Origin: Arthrobotrys musiformis
Lineage: Eukaryota > Ascomycota > Orbiliomycetes > Orbiliales > Orbiliaceae
DNA: 64,000 nucleotides
Assembly: GCA_036971715.1 (NCBI GenBank)
Contig: JAVHJL010000010.1
Location: 558,001-622,000, forward strand
Reading direction: 5' to 3'
A program made the translations under genes and the position numbers. Positions 44,715 through 56,879 of the stretch are shown piece after piece (within the stretch, counting starts at the first letter, position 1; each line of letters opens with the position of its first letter). The notes under the pieces were generated by a model. It was not told where the DNA came from. It searched no databases and was given only the letters and a program-made list of their open reading frames with translations.

Positions 44715-46065
44715 TCAACGGGCCCAGCCATAGACGGCCCACCAACAAGTCATGCTTTCACCACCTTCCCCCCAATCATCCTTAGCATCCTCCTCCCCTT
44801 CCTCTAGTATTACAAGTCCTTTCTTCGCCATCAGAGCCCTAAATTCACTGACTTCCCCACCAAACAACTTTCGTAACGGGAGTTCCACGATAAAGCTAGC
44901 GGTTTGGGATCGCTCTAACCAACCCTCTACTACAGTGGACAAGAGTGCTGGGTGTTCGGTTGAATAGAGAGAATCTGCAGCGATGATTAAGGGGTATCGG
45001 TGCTCCTGTTGGGCCTCTGCGGTTGATTGAAGACGCCAGTCTAAGACTCCTGTCGTTATATTTACGGAAGGTGGGGTGATGGATGGTGTGTTTAGATCTA
45101 CATTTCGTTGAAGGTTCGGAACGATCTCTGGGAGGTCTGTTAGGTGGATTGTGAGATCTGCATGTTCACCGTCTAGGATGGATGTAACCGTGCCGGCTAA
45201 AGACAGCCCAGCGAGACCGGTTCCAGCACCGAGCTCCAAGATCCTTCTATCCTCCAGAAGCGAGCTGGAGACAGCGGTACGAATAGTCCGCCTCATCACT
45301 TCATCCCCTCCTATCCTTTTCCCGAGCGCATAAGCGGCGCCCCAAGTCTTCAATCCCAGATTATCACCATCCAACGTCGGTTCGTGGATTTTAATCTCCA
45401 CTTTGGAAGATATCCTGAACGAACGGTCGAGAGACGGCATGGCTGTTCTGCCGCAGCGTTCTGAGAGTCTGGCGCTTGCCGTTTCCCAGATTACTTCGCG
45501 GCAGTCATCCGTTGGGAGCCATTTTAGGGATGAGGAGATGAGGGAGGTGAGCCAGGGAGTTGGGTTCCCTATGATCTCGACTTTCTTCTGGGGGGAGGTA
45601 AGAGCGGCGGTACCACCACCACTACCAAAGTCATCCCATGACGGGGGAGGAATGGCGAGCAGGTCGAGGATTGTCAGAAGGGTATTGAAAGTTGGGCGCG
45701 TGGATGCGTGGGGGAAGTCGAAGACTGTAAAAAGTAAAAAGGAAAAATTGTAAGAAGACCCCGGAATATGTTAGTCAAATTTACAACTACTTGTTTTTAT
45801 TGATTTTACGAACTTAATGATGTGACTACGAGGGGGGTGAGCGGGGGGCATCATTCATCAATTTGGCAAAGATAGTCGAGTATCTCATTGCATGGAAGAA
45901 GCAATGATTAAAAAAATGGAATAGGGAATCAAAAGCATTCTGCTAGTTCCGTAGCATGGAACAAGGATTACAGAAAGGGAGGGAAAGGGAGGGAGGGGGT
46001 AGGGGGGTTATCTTTTCATTACCATCGAGAGCCTCATTGGCTTCTTCCGATTCCTCACGGGTCAT
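44715..46065 (-). CDS. Efm2/Rrg1-type seven-beta-strand protein lysine methyltransferase
   Basis: Exons 46065-46023 and 45724-44715 on the minus strand, 350 aa. The long frame is open upstream of its first internal ATG (45440) and reads conserved-looking protein back to a TTTTTACAG acceptor at 45725. A 43-nt exon (MTREESEEANEALD) with a GTAATG donor supplies the start in phase. An N-terminal helical region precedes a GDNLGLKTWGAAY block (about 136-147). SAM motif I is ILELGAGTGLAGLSL (about 176-190), and a DSLY post-motif sits within ADSLYSTEHPALL. This layout is that of the family-16 methyltransferases that modify translation elongation factors (Efm2, fission yeast Rrg1); the substrate here is inferred. 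The 298-bp first intron is the longest in the window, so a further small exon inside it is possible. Confidence 0.8.
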
Positions 46066-49000
46066 GTTGAAAATTCCACAGCACTGCCACTTAGACTGAT
46101 AGAGCGAGAGATAGAAGGCAAGTAATAGAGAATAAGCAAAGGGGAATTAGCGGGGGACTCCCAAGTTCCGAATACCCAGTGCCACAAAGTTAAAAGTCCC
46201 AGCCGGTGCAGTGCGTAGCTCTCAATCCTCGAATCCGAGCGGTTAGTGGAGACGAATAAGCAAGAAGGCCTTTCGATTCGAGAATGCAATACAAAAGTGA
46301 AAAAAAACTAAAAAGAAAGGAAAAAGGAAAAAGAAAAAGGACGGTTATACGATTGATATCATGGTTGTGGTATTGGCAAGGCTTTCTCTCTTTGTCTCTG
46401 TTTTTCTCTCGCTCCGGTCACTGCAGCAGTGTAATGTTCATGTGTGTACTAGTGCGATGTATGTACTCTCCGTGGACAGTGGCTAGATACGACAGAGTGC
46501 GGTGAACCTTGTGGTGGTTGGTGGTAGGGGGAAAGATGCATATGGACATGGGCATGGAAGAGAAGGGGAGGAAGATCGAAGAGAGAAGAGGACGAGGAAG
46601 AAAAGGAAAAAAAGACAAGACAGGGATCGAAAAGGGAAGGCTTCTGGAAGGCTTCTAGAAGGCACACGGAAGGAATTTCCCGCAGGGATCAGCTGGCTCA
46701 GCAGCGCACACCGCAACGCAAAGGTCCGTTCCAAGGCTTCCTATTGGCTGGTGACAGGGATTACCACAAAAAGCAACACACCAGAGACAACAGCCAAACC
46801 CGTTCTGTCCTGCGGCTGTCCTCCATTGGCTGATATAATATCTCATATGCGGAGGCCGGAGGGTGGGCGTACGTGGAGGATGCATGCACACACCCCTATT
46901 ACATCTCTCTCGCTGTCCTGCACTGCAATGACAAGCCAAGATCTGTTCTACGTGTGTGGCATAGGCTTGAGGAATTTCTAGAAGGCATGGGGGTGGAGGG
47001 CGGTGCCGAAGGCGCAAATTCTCAAAGAAGAAAGCATCAACTTTGATAACGAGAGATGCTAGATGTCTGACCTATTCTGCAAGTTGTTTAAACGATATGC
47101 CGCTGGCCTGCAATGGCGCTAATACAGGAGACTATTTCCATAATCGACCAGAGGAGAGCACTCTCTGTGTGTTTGGAGACGGAGGATCCCATGACATTGT
47201 CCACTCATATCGTTAAATTTCGATCCGGTCGTTTTCTATATCATGCAGATTATTATGCAATGTATCGACCATGTACAGACGGAATTTAGCCAATCCACAG
47301 TGCAGTAGTTCGTGTTCTATTCCAATGCGCAATGACCATCCAAGTCCATTTCCACTCGATGCAGTGCAATGCCATCCCGTCTTTTTTGGTTTTGCTTTTC
47401 TTGTTTTTGGCATATCCCAAAAGGTCGTCGGCTTGGTTCACCCTGCAAATACCTTGGGTTCTAGAAGGGAGCACGACCTCGTCAGTTCACCGCACAAGCA
47501 CGCCCCCCCGCTTTTCGACGATACGGTATTGGCTAAATATTAAAGCCAAGGGTACATACATCCACACCCTCTGCAAGTGCCACGTGGGTTGCAAGGATCG
47601 GGACCCCGTTGCACGTCTTCAATTGGACATTGTGCTCACGACATTATGCATTCCCTCCCTCTCTGTGCTCAGATTCCCTCCTACGCGAGTGGTGTGAAGG
47701 TAGTAATAAGCCGCTTAAACTGAGATCCATCATTTTACTTTTTTTTTGGTTTCATCCGCTCGATGATCATCCAGTGATCAATCAGCTGAAGAAGGTGGGC
47801 AAGTTTCCAAGAATACCTCAGAACCCTCCCTCATCCTCCAACCCCTCCTTCCTGTCATGTGCAACTTACATACAATAGACGTACCTATTACCAGTTGGGT
47901 ACTAGTTGGTACATATCTCCGCGTCCTTTAAACGTTTAGTTTCATACATAGATTGTTTGCCTCTCACATACGCATTTAGGAATCACGAATAAATGAATCG
48001 CCTGACGTATGTCTGAACTCGTTCAATAACTTCTACCATTCGTATTTAGCACAACGATTACCAAGCGGAGTCGTAGAGGTAGTACAAGCATCATTCTATC
48101 CCTGTATGTTCTGGGGTTAGGATTCCAAAGGGTATTACTTCCCGACATAGTATCAGAACATTATAATATTAGACCTCCACAAAGTACATGTATAGTTGTA
48201 TTTTCTAACCTACATATGCTTCTATCGTAAATCCCACGATCCTAGTTGATAAACCCGAGCTTCCGATCATGAACTCACCTGCTCGAAAAAAACTAGGGTT
48301 AGAAACTTATCAGTCCTGGGATATGTGGTTTGACTCTGATGATAACCATCCGGTTCTATTCTATGGACAAAACAGGGAAAGCGATCCCAAAATACTTGAG
48401 GCGTCGACGACTTGGTAAATTCGGGGGCTAGTGAATATGGGACCGGGTTTTCTGGGACTATACCCACACATCCCGGTATTTTTTCTGAATAGAAGCTATA
48501 TATATACTTTCCTTTGTACCCCACAAGATCCCTAGGGTGAGAATCATGACACGATGCAATTGCCTATTTCGCCGTGGTGGGCCATAGGTACCCCAGCTCT
48601 TCGGCCGGCTGCACATAATTGTGTTATTTTTTCAACATTCCTATAGCGAGCCCCGAAATTCCGTTATTCCCGCTACTATACTACGTGTGGAGATAAGAAT
48701 TTTTCCAAGGCGGGGGAAGGAGAAGAGGTTACGTTGGCAATTAATAACTATTGCGTGTATCGAATCGCCACTTGCGGTTTTGGATCCTGTGTGCTATCAA
48801 TATCCACAGAGTCGGCGAAAACCCAACAAACGATGTTGCAATCGTTGCATGATGCTAACTATGGATCTGACCCGTCGCATTGGGATCTCACAATTACCGA
48901 GATGAACTACATCCTGCGTGTGTAATAGTTTACGATATTGGCTCAATATCTTGAACAAAAAAAAAGTCTCTTGAAGGATAGCTATCGTGATGTTTCCATC

Positions 49001-49541
49001 ATATCTATATTCCCGCTGGTCTAAACTCATATCCATAAAGCCATGCTCGAGGTAAAAATCCAAAAACCCAAACGCAATGCATGTTATAAAGCAAATACAT
49101 GTCCAAAGTAAAAACCTAGTATGCTCCGGTAACCAAAAGATATGGACATGAAGAGAAAGATAAAGGGGGAGTGTGAAGAAAGAACCCTGTCCGGTACCTA
49201 AATAAAAAGAGAAGAATCGTAAAAGAAACGCGCAGGTGGTATAAAGAAAATAAAAGCAAAGCCAAAACGTTAGGGCAAAAGCAGAAAAGGGATATCAAGG
49301 TAATGTATATACAAGAAGAGAAGAAATTAAGATACCAAAATAGATGCCAACTGTAGACTCGCTATGGTTATAGGTAAACAAATAGGAAAGAATGGAGAAA
49401 CGGCTAAACTCGAGAACGTCGAAACGGAAGTAGAAAGAAAAGCTGGGGATGAGAGTGAAAATGAGAAGTTGGAGGGAGAAAGGGAGGGTGGGAGAGGGGG
49501 GGGATGAGGAAGGATGGGTAGGAAACGTTAGTGGAAGGTCT
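46066..49541. other. 3.5-kb gene-poor stretch
   Basis: No supported gene. The left end holds the methyltransferase promoter. Purine-rich tracts occur at 46285-46345 and 46555-46675 (G/A on the + strand). Remaining frames are short and overlap on both strands. The right end (49085-49540) is purine-rich on the + strand, consistent with 3' sequence of the minus-strand gene that follows. Confidence 0.5.
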
Positions 49542-50612
49542 TTATGCTGCCCCTTCAATAACAGAATCCCACTCGATGCCACCAATTGCCAAGCCACCGA
49601 GTCCATCAACAAGCTTTGCCCTATCGAAGCACCATTCTCTTGTGTGCCTCAAAGGGTAAGCGTCGCCGTAGCCGCTGTCTTCTCTCGCGGGTCCATACTC
49701 CGACCCACCAGGGATATGCATCTTTGGATGGATGAAAGCCGAGATTGGGATTCCAGAAACCTCGTTTTGGAGTTCCGAGGAGTGGGAATCCATTCTGTAG
49801 GACGTAAAGCAAGCGCCCATGTGAGAAAGAAGTAAATCTGTGTTCCACTTGCTGCTGATGCTGTTACGTCTGGGGGGTAGAGCGTTTGGGTGAATGCTAG
49901 AGACTGAAGTAGAAGAAGGTGTTCCTGTACTTGTGGCTGTGGGTGTGAACAAAAGACTGGTTCTGTATAAAGAGGGTGAAGATAGTAAAGTAGTATGTCT
50001 TCTTTGGGTTCGATAGGCTGCTAAGGCCTGACGACGAGAGACTCTCGATGATTTGTCCACGCAACCACCTCGTCGAGAAAGGGGGGAAGAGCTGGAAAGG
50101 GAAGATCCGCTACCGGGGGGCGTAAATTGCTTAACATTTTTCTTTCCCGAACCTGTAGTAGCAGACGCCGTGATATCCATAGTATTTTCTGAGGTATTAG
50201 ATGAAGGAGGAGTATGAATTGAAAGGTCGGCAAGGTCACCAAACAACCTCCCTCCATCCATTTCCCATTCAAAGGGCTGTGGGTATGATTGTGCCTCCGT
50301 CTTGTCGTAAGGATGGTACACAAGCATCGATGGGTGGTACTCTTGTTCTCTGAATGATGCAGCTTTGGAGACTCCTCGCATCGTGATGTCATCCAAGTCG
50401 ACATCATCAAATGTATGAGAGAGGGTTGGGGAGTCTGGGTATAGGGTCCAGTCGCAGCCGAGAGGAATCTCCCAGATTGACGGCCTGCGTGGCTCCGGGG
50501 TTGGGATTGGTAGAGTGGCGCCTGGCATTTTGGACTTTGGAAATGATACAGAAGATGATTTCGGAAAGCTGGATAGTATATTGTGAGGCGGAGGGGCCTT
50601 GATTATATGCAT
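49542..50612 (-). CDS. Hypothetical Ser/Thr/Pro-rich protein, 328-356 aa
   Basis: Intronless minus-strand frame ending at 49542. Two true ATGs are possible: 50612 (356 aa) and 50528 (328 aa). The second, AAAATGCCAGGC, has the better context and is followed by an ordered-looking segment (PSIWEIPLGCDWTLYPDSP), so it may be the main start. An acidic patch (FDDVDLDDITMRG) and a segment with many hydroxyl and basic residues follow (about 150-270), including a basic RRQALAAYRTQRRH stretch. The C-terminal part is better ordered again (WNTDLLLSHMGACFTSYRMDSH and REWCFDRAKLVDGLGGLAIGGIEWDSV). No known domain was recognised. It resembles lineage-restricted regulatory or scaffold proteins; function unknown. 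Confidence 0.65.
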   Translation of the reverse strand: MHIIKAPPPHNILSSFPKSSSVSFPKSKMPGATLPIPTPEPRRPSIWEIPLGCDWTLYPDSPTLSHTFDDVDLDDITMRGVSKAASFREQEYHPSMLVYHPYDKTEAQSYPQPFEWEMDGGRLFGDLADLSIHTPPSSNTSENTMDITASATTGSGKKNVKQFTPPGSGSSLSSSSPLSRRGGCVDKSSRVSRRQALAAYRTQRRHTTLLSSPSLYRTSLLFTPTATSTGTPSSTSVSSIHPNALPPRRNSISSKWNTDLLLSHMGACFTSYRMDSHSSELQNEVSGIPISAFIHPKMHIPGGSEYGPAREDSGYGDAYPLRHTREWCFDRAKLVDGLGGLAIGGIEWDSVIEGAA

Positions 50613-51653
50613 AAATCCCGTTTAGAAGAAGTTACGAAGAAAGGGACAGTTCGGTGCGATAGAATCTGAAATTCGAAAGGAAAAGAAGGGGTCTAGTCCA
50701 CGAATCGATCGATATTGTAACGAGAAGTGGGGAACGATATCCTTCGAAGTCCGAAAAGTTGGAAACGCTGAGAGTATGAAAGAGATAGACAAGTCATGCG
50801 GCAGATGCCTAGCTGATACCTCTTGTCTATACACTTTTCTTCTGTGGGTCCTTTGATCGTAGTATGGGAAATGATATTGTTGGAAAATGATGATAAGGTG
50901 TTGATAGGTACCAAGCAAGTACTTAGTGAATGATAGAAGGGAGTAATGATTTAAATTGTAACTTGATGTTGAAAATGAGATATTTTACATTGGAAGCGAT
51001 GGGGGGGGCCCTTGGCCTTATATGCGAATCGTCGAGATGTAAGTACTTACTTATCCATGTTAATGTTTGTATGGGGTGGTGTAATCTTGCTCGCAGCATG
51101 CAGGCGCAGGTTGCAGACCAGTAAGTGTAAGTCGGCCAGGAAGTAGCTCTTGTTGGTGTGGTGTGGTGTGGTAATAGTGGTGGTAGTAATTTTCCCTGGC
51201 CATGGCGGCGGGCGCCCAAGCCAAGGGAAAGAAACATGCCATTGCATACCAGTTTGGAAAACCTCACGAAAAACGAAAAAAAAGACGAGGCGAGTAGATG
51301 GCTACCTTGATACCCTTGAATTGGGTCCCTTCTCGTTTCCCATTATCACCTGCGGTGAAGTTGGGCTTAGGACATATACATACGTACGCATGTAGCTGAT
51401 ACTTGTACATCTACTACACATCTCACACTTCCCACGGAATTCGGCTCCATCCCGCTCCAAAAAAAAAATGGAAAGATGGCCCGGGTACATTGCGTCGACG
51501 TATCATGATCAGATACAAGAGCGATTGCTAGTGTGGATGGCTTGACCAGGGATATGAGGTCGAAGTATGGGGGCCTTGGTCGGTGTTGTTGAGGTATGAG
51601 CAATGGCAGTCGAATCGAGGAGATCCGCCTTCGTGCCATATCGATCGATGGAG

Positions 51654-51830
51654 CTTCTTTCCTTTCCTCTTCTTTTCTTTTCTTCTTCCTTCAGAGTGTC
51701 GCTTTTCTTTTTTCCCTTGTCGCTTTTCGCTTTTCTTATTCTTATTACCCTTGCCCTTTCTTTTCTTTTCCGCTGGTGCTTCTGTCTCTCTCTCGTCTCT
51801 CCCTCTTTTTTTTTCTTCCTTTTCCCTTTT
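51654..51830. repeat. Polypyrimidine/polypurine tract
   Basis: About 175 bp with strong strand asymmetry: nearly all C and T on the + strand, with only scattered A and G. The minus strand read as protein gives a run of Lys/Arg/Glu, an effect of composition. Such tracts can adopt triplex structures or mark promoters; here no gene start follows closely. Confidence 0.7.
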
Positions 51831-54800
51831 AAATTTTGCTTTTTTTGTCAACCATGACCCCATCCCAGCATTCATTGTTTTTGCTTTGTAGGAAGTGTAC
51901 TTTGTAGCAGTAGTTAATTAGTATGTTCACGAACTCCGTCCACAGTCCACAATGCATGCAAGCTATGTCGGGACAGCTGGGGTGCAGGGCAGGAAAGAAG
52001 ATCAGTACCAGAAACCATTTGGTTATTTGAGTATGAACTGTGGTATTGCTTATCACGAGTGTACCATGCACATGTACAAAGTCCTAGATCAGAGGCGCCG
52101 GACAACCTGCATTCGAGTATGCATTATAATATTATGAGGTTTGACTCGGTCCATCATCGTAGAAAAAAGATGCCCGCCAATTAGCCAAAGGCATGGCCTC
52201 GAGACCAACCGAGACCTACAAAGTTAGCTGTCTCGGGAGTGAAGTGGTGCTTACAGCTGTACATACATGTACAGGTACACTTGCCTTGCATCGCAAGCTA
52301 GATGTCGCCAAACCCTCTATGAGGAGTCTATCTCTCAAATCAAATCATGCTGGCGAAATCGACATCGACATCGTTTGTTTGTTTCCTTTTTTCCCTCTCT
52401 CGACCTCTTGCTTTTTCCCCCGCGTCTTGCTTTTTCGATCCGTCCTCTTCTTGCATATGCATACGAAGTACTAGTACTCCCTCTCGCGATGTTCGAGTGG
52501 TGATACCCTGGTTGCTCAGGCCTGCATGTGCGCGCACTAAAGAGATCTAGAGACAAGAGCAAGAGGGAGAAGTAAAAAAAAAAAAAAAAAAAAAAAAAAG
52601 ACGGAAAAGACGAAAAAGAAAAAGTTGTGGCGGCCGATGGCCATTATACGACACAGGGAGCTTGCAAAAAAAAAAAAAAAAGCACACAACCTGGCCAGCG
52701 CTGCGCGATGCCTGATGAAAGGACTCCAGCGTTCAGTGCGTCAAAACAAATCATTGACAGCGTCGTTCTACATTGCAGCACAGCAGCAGCAGCATGAGCG
52801 GCATGCAAAAACAACAAGAGTGCAGTGCGATGCAGGGAACACAACCTATCCGCCGATGGATTCTGGGGCGAATCGGTCAACGAGCTCTATTTCCAAAATC
52901 CCCCCTCCTGCCGTTTGTGCATGTGTGTTAGAACGCGAAAGTACGATATGTCTTTTTTTTGTTACACTTTTTTACCCCACCTGCGATCGATGCTCATCCG
53001 TACACGGTGTGTGTGGTAGCTGGATTCTATGGTTCCACCGGGGTCCTTAGAGGCCCTTACGGACATCGAGACGAGGGGGTATGCTGGACTGATGGATGAT
53101 GGCCAAACCGATATGATGGCTCTCATGGATGCTGGCTCTGTCAGCCCTCTTGTCGGTCAATACAATCCAGGGTACATTTAGGTAACCCGGCAGGTGCATC
53201 ATATCATTCTCATCGGGATGGATGCACAATAACCGGCCTGGGCTGAAGAATGGACTATTGAACATCGTCATGAATATTGAATCCTCGTCACTAAAGACAT
53301 ACATCTATATGTATGTCTAAACCCTGCGCATGGACGACGTGTGAGGAAAGTGGAAGAGAAACAAGCAAAGCGGCTCTTTCAAACTCACCGGTCAAGGTCA
53401 ATCCACCATTCCCAAGATAGGAAAAACCGGCTGTGCACCCTAGACTAGTGCGAAAAAAAAAACATAAAAGGCAGAATGAAAAAAGCCACTTGGACCAATC
53501 CTAGTCTAGCGTCAACTCTGGCTGACGCAGCTTTCCTGTATCTGGCAATATTCCAGAAAATTACGCAGAATGGCAAGGGGACCTCTTTTTCCAACCCCTC
53601 GCACCTTGCGTGTGCTGTTCGACATACTAACCAGCATTGGAGAGGAAAAAAAGGTAAGTTTCTATGGAGTGTGTATAATGCTGGTTGCTTGCTACCGCAC
53701 CGACAGGGTATCCGAGATTCCTAGTCGTACTACATAGTACATACATACTATGTACATTCGAACCCTCTCAGAAAAATCTCATGAGCCCAAGCCCTCCTGG
53801 CCTGCAGCTATAGCGCTGGCTGGGGACATTTGACACACGCAGTGCCTCATCAACTGATGAAGGAACAATGTCAACCCGCTGGTTCCTTCCTTTTGGGATT
53901 TTGCCCACACCAAAGCTCCAGAGAATGCGCCCAATCTGTCGGCTGCATACACAGAGTACTTTCTTAGTGCTAGTGACGCCTTTGCAACCCTCACCGGCCC
54001 AAAGTTGAGGGCCGCAGCTGCAGCCCGCACCCTTTACCCACCACCCACTTGCATAGACGAGGAGCGAGTGGGTTCGATAACTGGACTTCCCCCGTCCCTA
54101 AATTTCCTAACTGGAGAGTAACTACATCGGAACTATGCAGATGATCTTTATTTTTCTTTTCCGACCTTCCCTGGACCCTCCCACCCCCCAAGGAAAAAAA
54201 AAAACTAGCCCTACGAAAAGACGGTCAGCGAGTGCGTGCGAGGTTGAAAAAAAAAGTAAACCTTCCGTTTCAATCAACACCAGCAGCTCGAAAAACGGAT
54301 CGATCTTCGCACCCAAGGAAAACGTCACACCCATTGCCTGACCGCCCTGCCCGTTTCTGTCAAAGAGGGCCGAATTTTAGGTACCGAGCCGTTACTTAGC
54401 GCCCCATCACAAGGCCGCAACAATTAAACTACCACAGCGGGCTCCGCCAATCTAAATTTGAAATATATTTTTTTTCGCATCTGCGATAGGAACACACTAC
54501 ACAATGAGATGTGGGGTCGAGGTGGCTGGTCCGAGCTGCTTCATGAATTCACACACACTTTTTTTTTTGGTTTTGTTTGATATTTCTGTCGCCCGCTATG
54601 GCAATTGCCGAACCAGCTGGTGTCTCCAGAAATGCAATATCGAAGATACTGTAGCTATAGCCGCATGGGACCCAATTTCAAGAAACGTGCCCTGCAGTAA
54701 ACTAGTCTGCCAAACAGGCGACAAGAGCACCCCGTCCACATCCAGCTGAACATCAAGGCGACACGACAAGCTCAAGCAGGCTGCAAAGTAAAAAATTCCC

Positions 54801-54995
54801 CGACAAGCAGCAGGAGATAAAACTCCACCGTGAACTGCGAAGGGGAATATTATTCCCACACCAGGCAAACGGCCAAGCCCAGAGAAAGAAAGAGATACCC
54901 TTGTAGCCGGGCCCGAAAACTAGGGGTCCTAACAGTTTGATGTTATCCGTGGTGGAGCTCGGAGCTAGACAAAACGAGATCAATAATTATAAATA

Positions 54996-54997
<2 letters not shown>

Positions 54998-55037
<40 letters not shown>
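54998..55037. repeat. Poly-T run of 40
   Basis: Uninterrupted T homopolymer, 40 nt on the + strand, the longest in the window. It could be a slipped microsatellite or the poly(A) tail of a retrotransposed minus-strand sequence lying to its right. No clear target-site duplication or polyadenylation signal was identified next to it. Confidence 0.85.
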
Positions 55038-56879
55038 CGAGAATTATTACTGTACCGCGGGTGGTAAGCAAAGGAAGTCGTCCGCCGGCTGCTGTCGCCG
55101 CATTGCAAGTGCAAGCTCAAAAAGTAGGTACCTTTAGGTCAGGCTGGTACTGGCAAATTAAATTTCTCTCGTACGATATCACCGGATCCTTGTTCAAGTC
55201 TATACGTCTATGAGATGATGGAAACCTGCCAACATCAAGCACTCCCCAAGATTGCAAGAGCGCTCGAGCTCTAGCTAGGTGTGTATGCACGTATCTACTT
55301 ACTTACATGCCAATAATAATCGTAGATCTTAATAAGCCAGAAAGACTCCGAACCTTCCACCTTGCATGCATGGAGGCCAATTACAATTCGCAAGGCTCTC
55401 TGGCGAGGGTTTCTTGTTTGATAACCCGACGATAGCGAGGTCCGCACATCCTGCGACACAGCCCTGCTCGTTTCATCAGCTCCGATTCAGGTGGGTATGC
55501 AATGCGTCAAGTTTAGACGAAATAGACCTGTCGTTTATCAATTATCGCACCAAAGCATCGGTGGACTGGCTATTGCACTAACGCAATTGCCCAACCTGGC
55601 ACAAATTAGCTATTACCTAGGTAATCCCCAGGATTCCGTCGAAGGGTGTCTCAGGCCGTTGTATTATGCGGATACAGAATCACTAGTCATATGCATATCA
55701 GGATTCCATCGGATTCCTTCGCAATCCGAAGAAGAAAAAAAAGAGACTGTATCGTATGCAACGTAGTATAGGCACTGGATCGTCGTGCCACATATCCATT
55801 ATTGGAAATTATTTCTTAGGTCTCGTGGTCCATGTAATCGAAATTTGATTCTAACGGACCAGGTATTTTTGTTTTATGCTTTGCAGATGCTGGCTTCAGT
55901 TCATTCAATGTCCCTAGCCTTGCCTTGCCTCGAGCTCCCATGCATGCGCGAGGCTCTGGAGCGCTATCCAGTACCTGCATGGGTCTATCATCTGACCATG
56001 CACGAAATTTTAGGATCTCAAAAATTCTAGACTCCCACCCATTGGTCTCCACACAGGAGATAGGCCAGCAAAGTGGACCCATGGCCGATTGGCCCAAATG
56101 CGAAACCAAAACAGAGGCTTGTTAGGATAGATGTCCTGAGGAGCTTTAGGAGGAGAGACATGTATGTATGTATATGCAGATGCTATACTCTGAAGCGAGG
56201 TGTGGATCAATCACACCGTCTGGCCTCCAGACTAGGTGTGGATACCAATTCGACAACAGGATTCGAGCCTCGGTGCATTGGCCTTCAGAGCTTCGATTAA
56301 GCCTCCACATATCTATCATTTTTTTTTTTTGTTATTTGTTATTTCAAGTTGTCCAGGTCTGCCTTGTAAAGAAAACATAGTCGTAAGCGTCGCCGACGTC
56401 CCCATGGCCCCACAGAGCTGCAGAGGCGAGGACATAAATCCTTGTGTAACACGAACTAGCTAACACGCCCAATTAGATACCACACCGGATATATACAGGC
56501 CCAACAAAAAAAGTGATATCTCCAAAAATATGTACAAAAAATACGCTCTATATCTATCTTCTCTCCGAAAAGGGCATATACAGGCCCAGGGCCACGGAAC
56601 AAGGTGCCATATTTGGATACCTTTCTGTTTGCCCAATCGTTTCGAAGGGACCGGATAATGTCAACCCATCCCAGTCCCGAAACATGGCTTCTAACTCTTC
56701 GGATGTGCGCGTGGCCGCCAACCAATCCGAACCCCGGAGCTGACATTCCTCAACCTGTCGGTATCTTTGTAATCATCAAAATTAAACAAAACGAACGAGA
56801 GGCCGAAGCGAAGAGCAAGATGGGAAGACGGGTGCGCTTGTTTTAGAATTATTATTATTGTTTTTCTCTCTCTTTCGAA

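Larger units (their letters stand above)
50613..56879. other. 6.3-kb gene-poor stretch
   Basis: No supported gene. It contains a C/T-rich tract at 51654-51830, a 26-nt poly-A at 52574-52599, a 16-nt poly-A near 52666, a 40-nt poly-T at 54998-55037, and an inverted repeat TACATAGT...ACTATGTA at about 53732-53755. Open frames are short, many have only GTG/TTG starts, and those in the C/T tract are artefacts of composition. No mobile-element coding region was recognised. Confidence 0.55.

Noticed and set aside
51528..51875. Lys/Arg/Glu-rich minus-strand frame
   Set aside because: Purely a translation of the polypurine strand.
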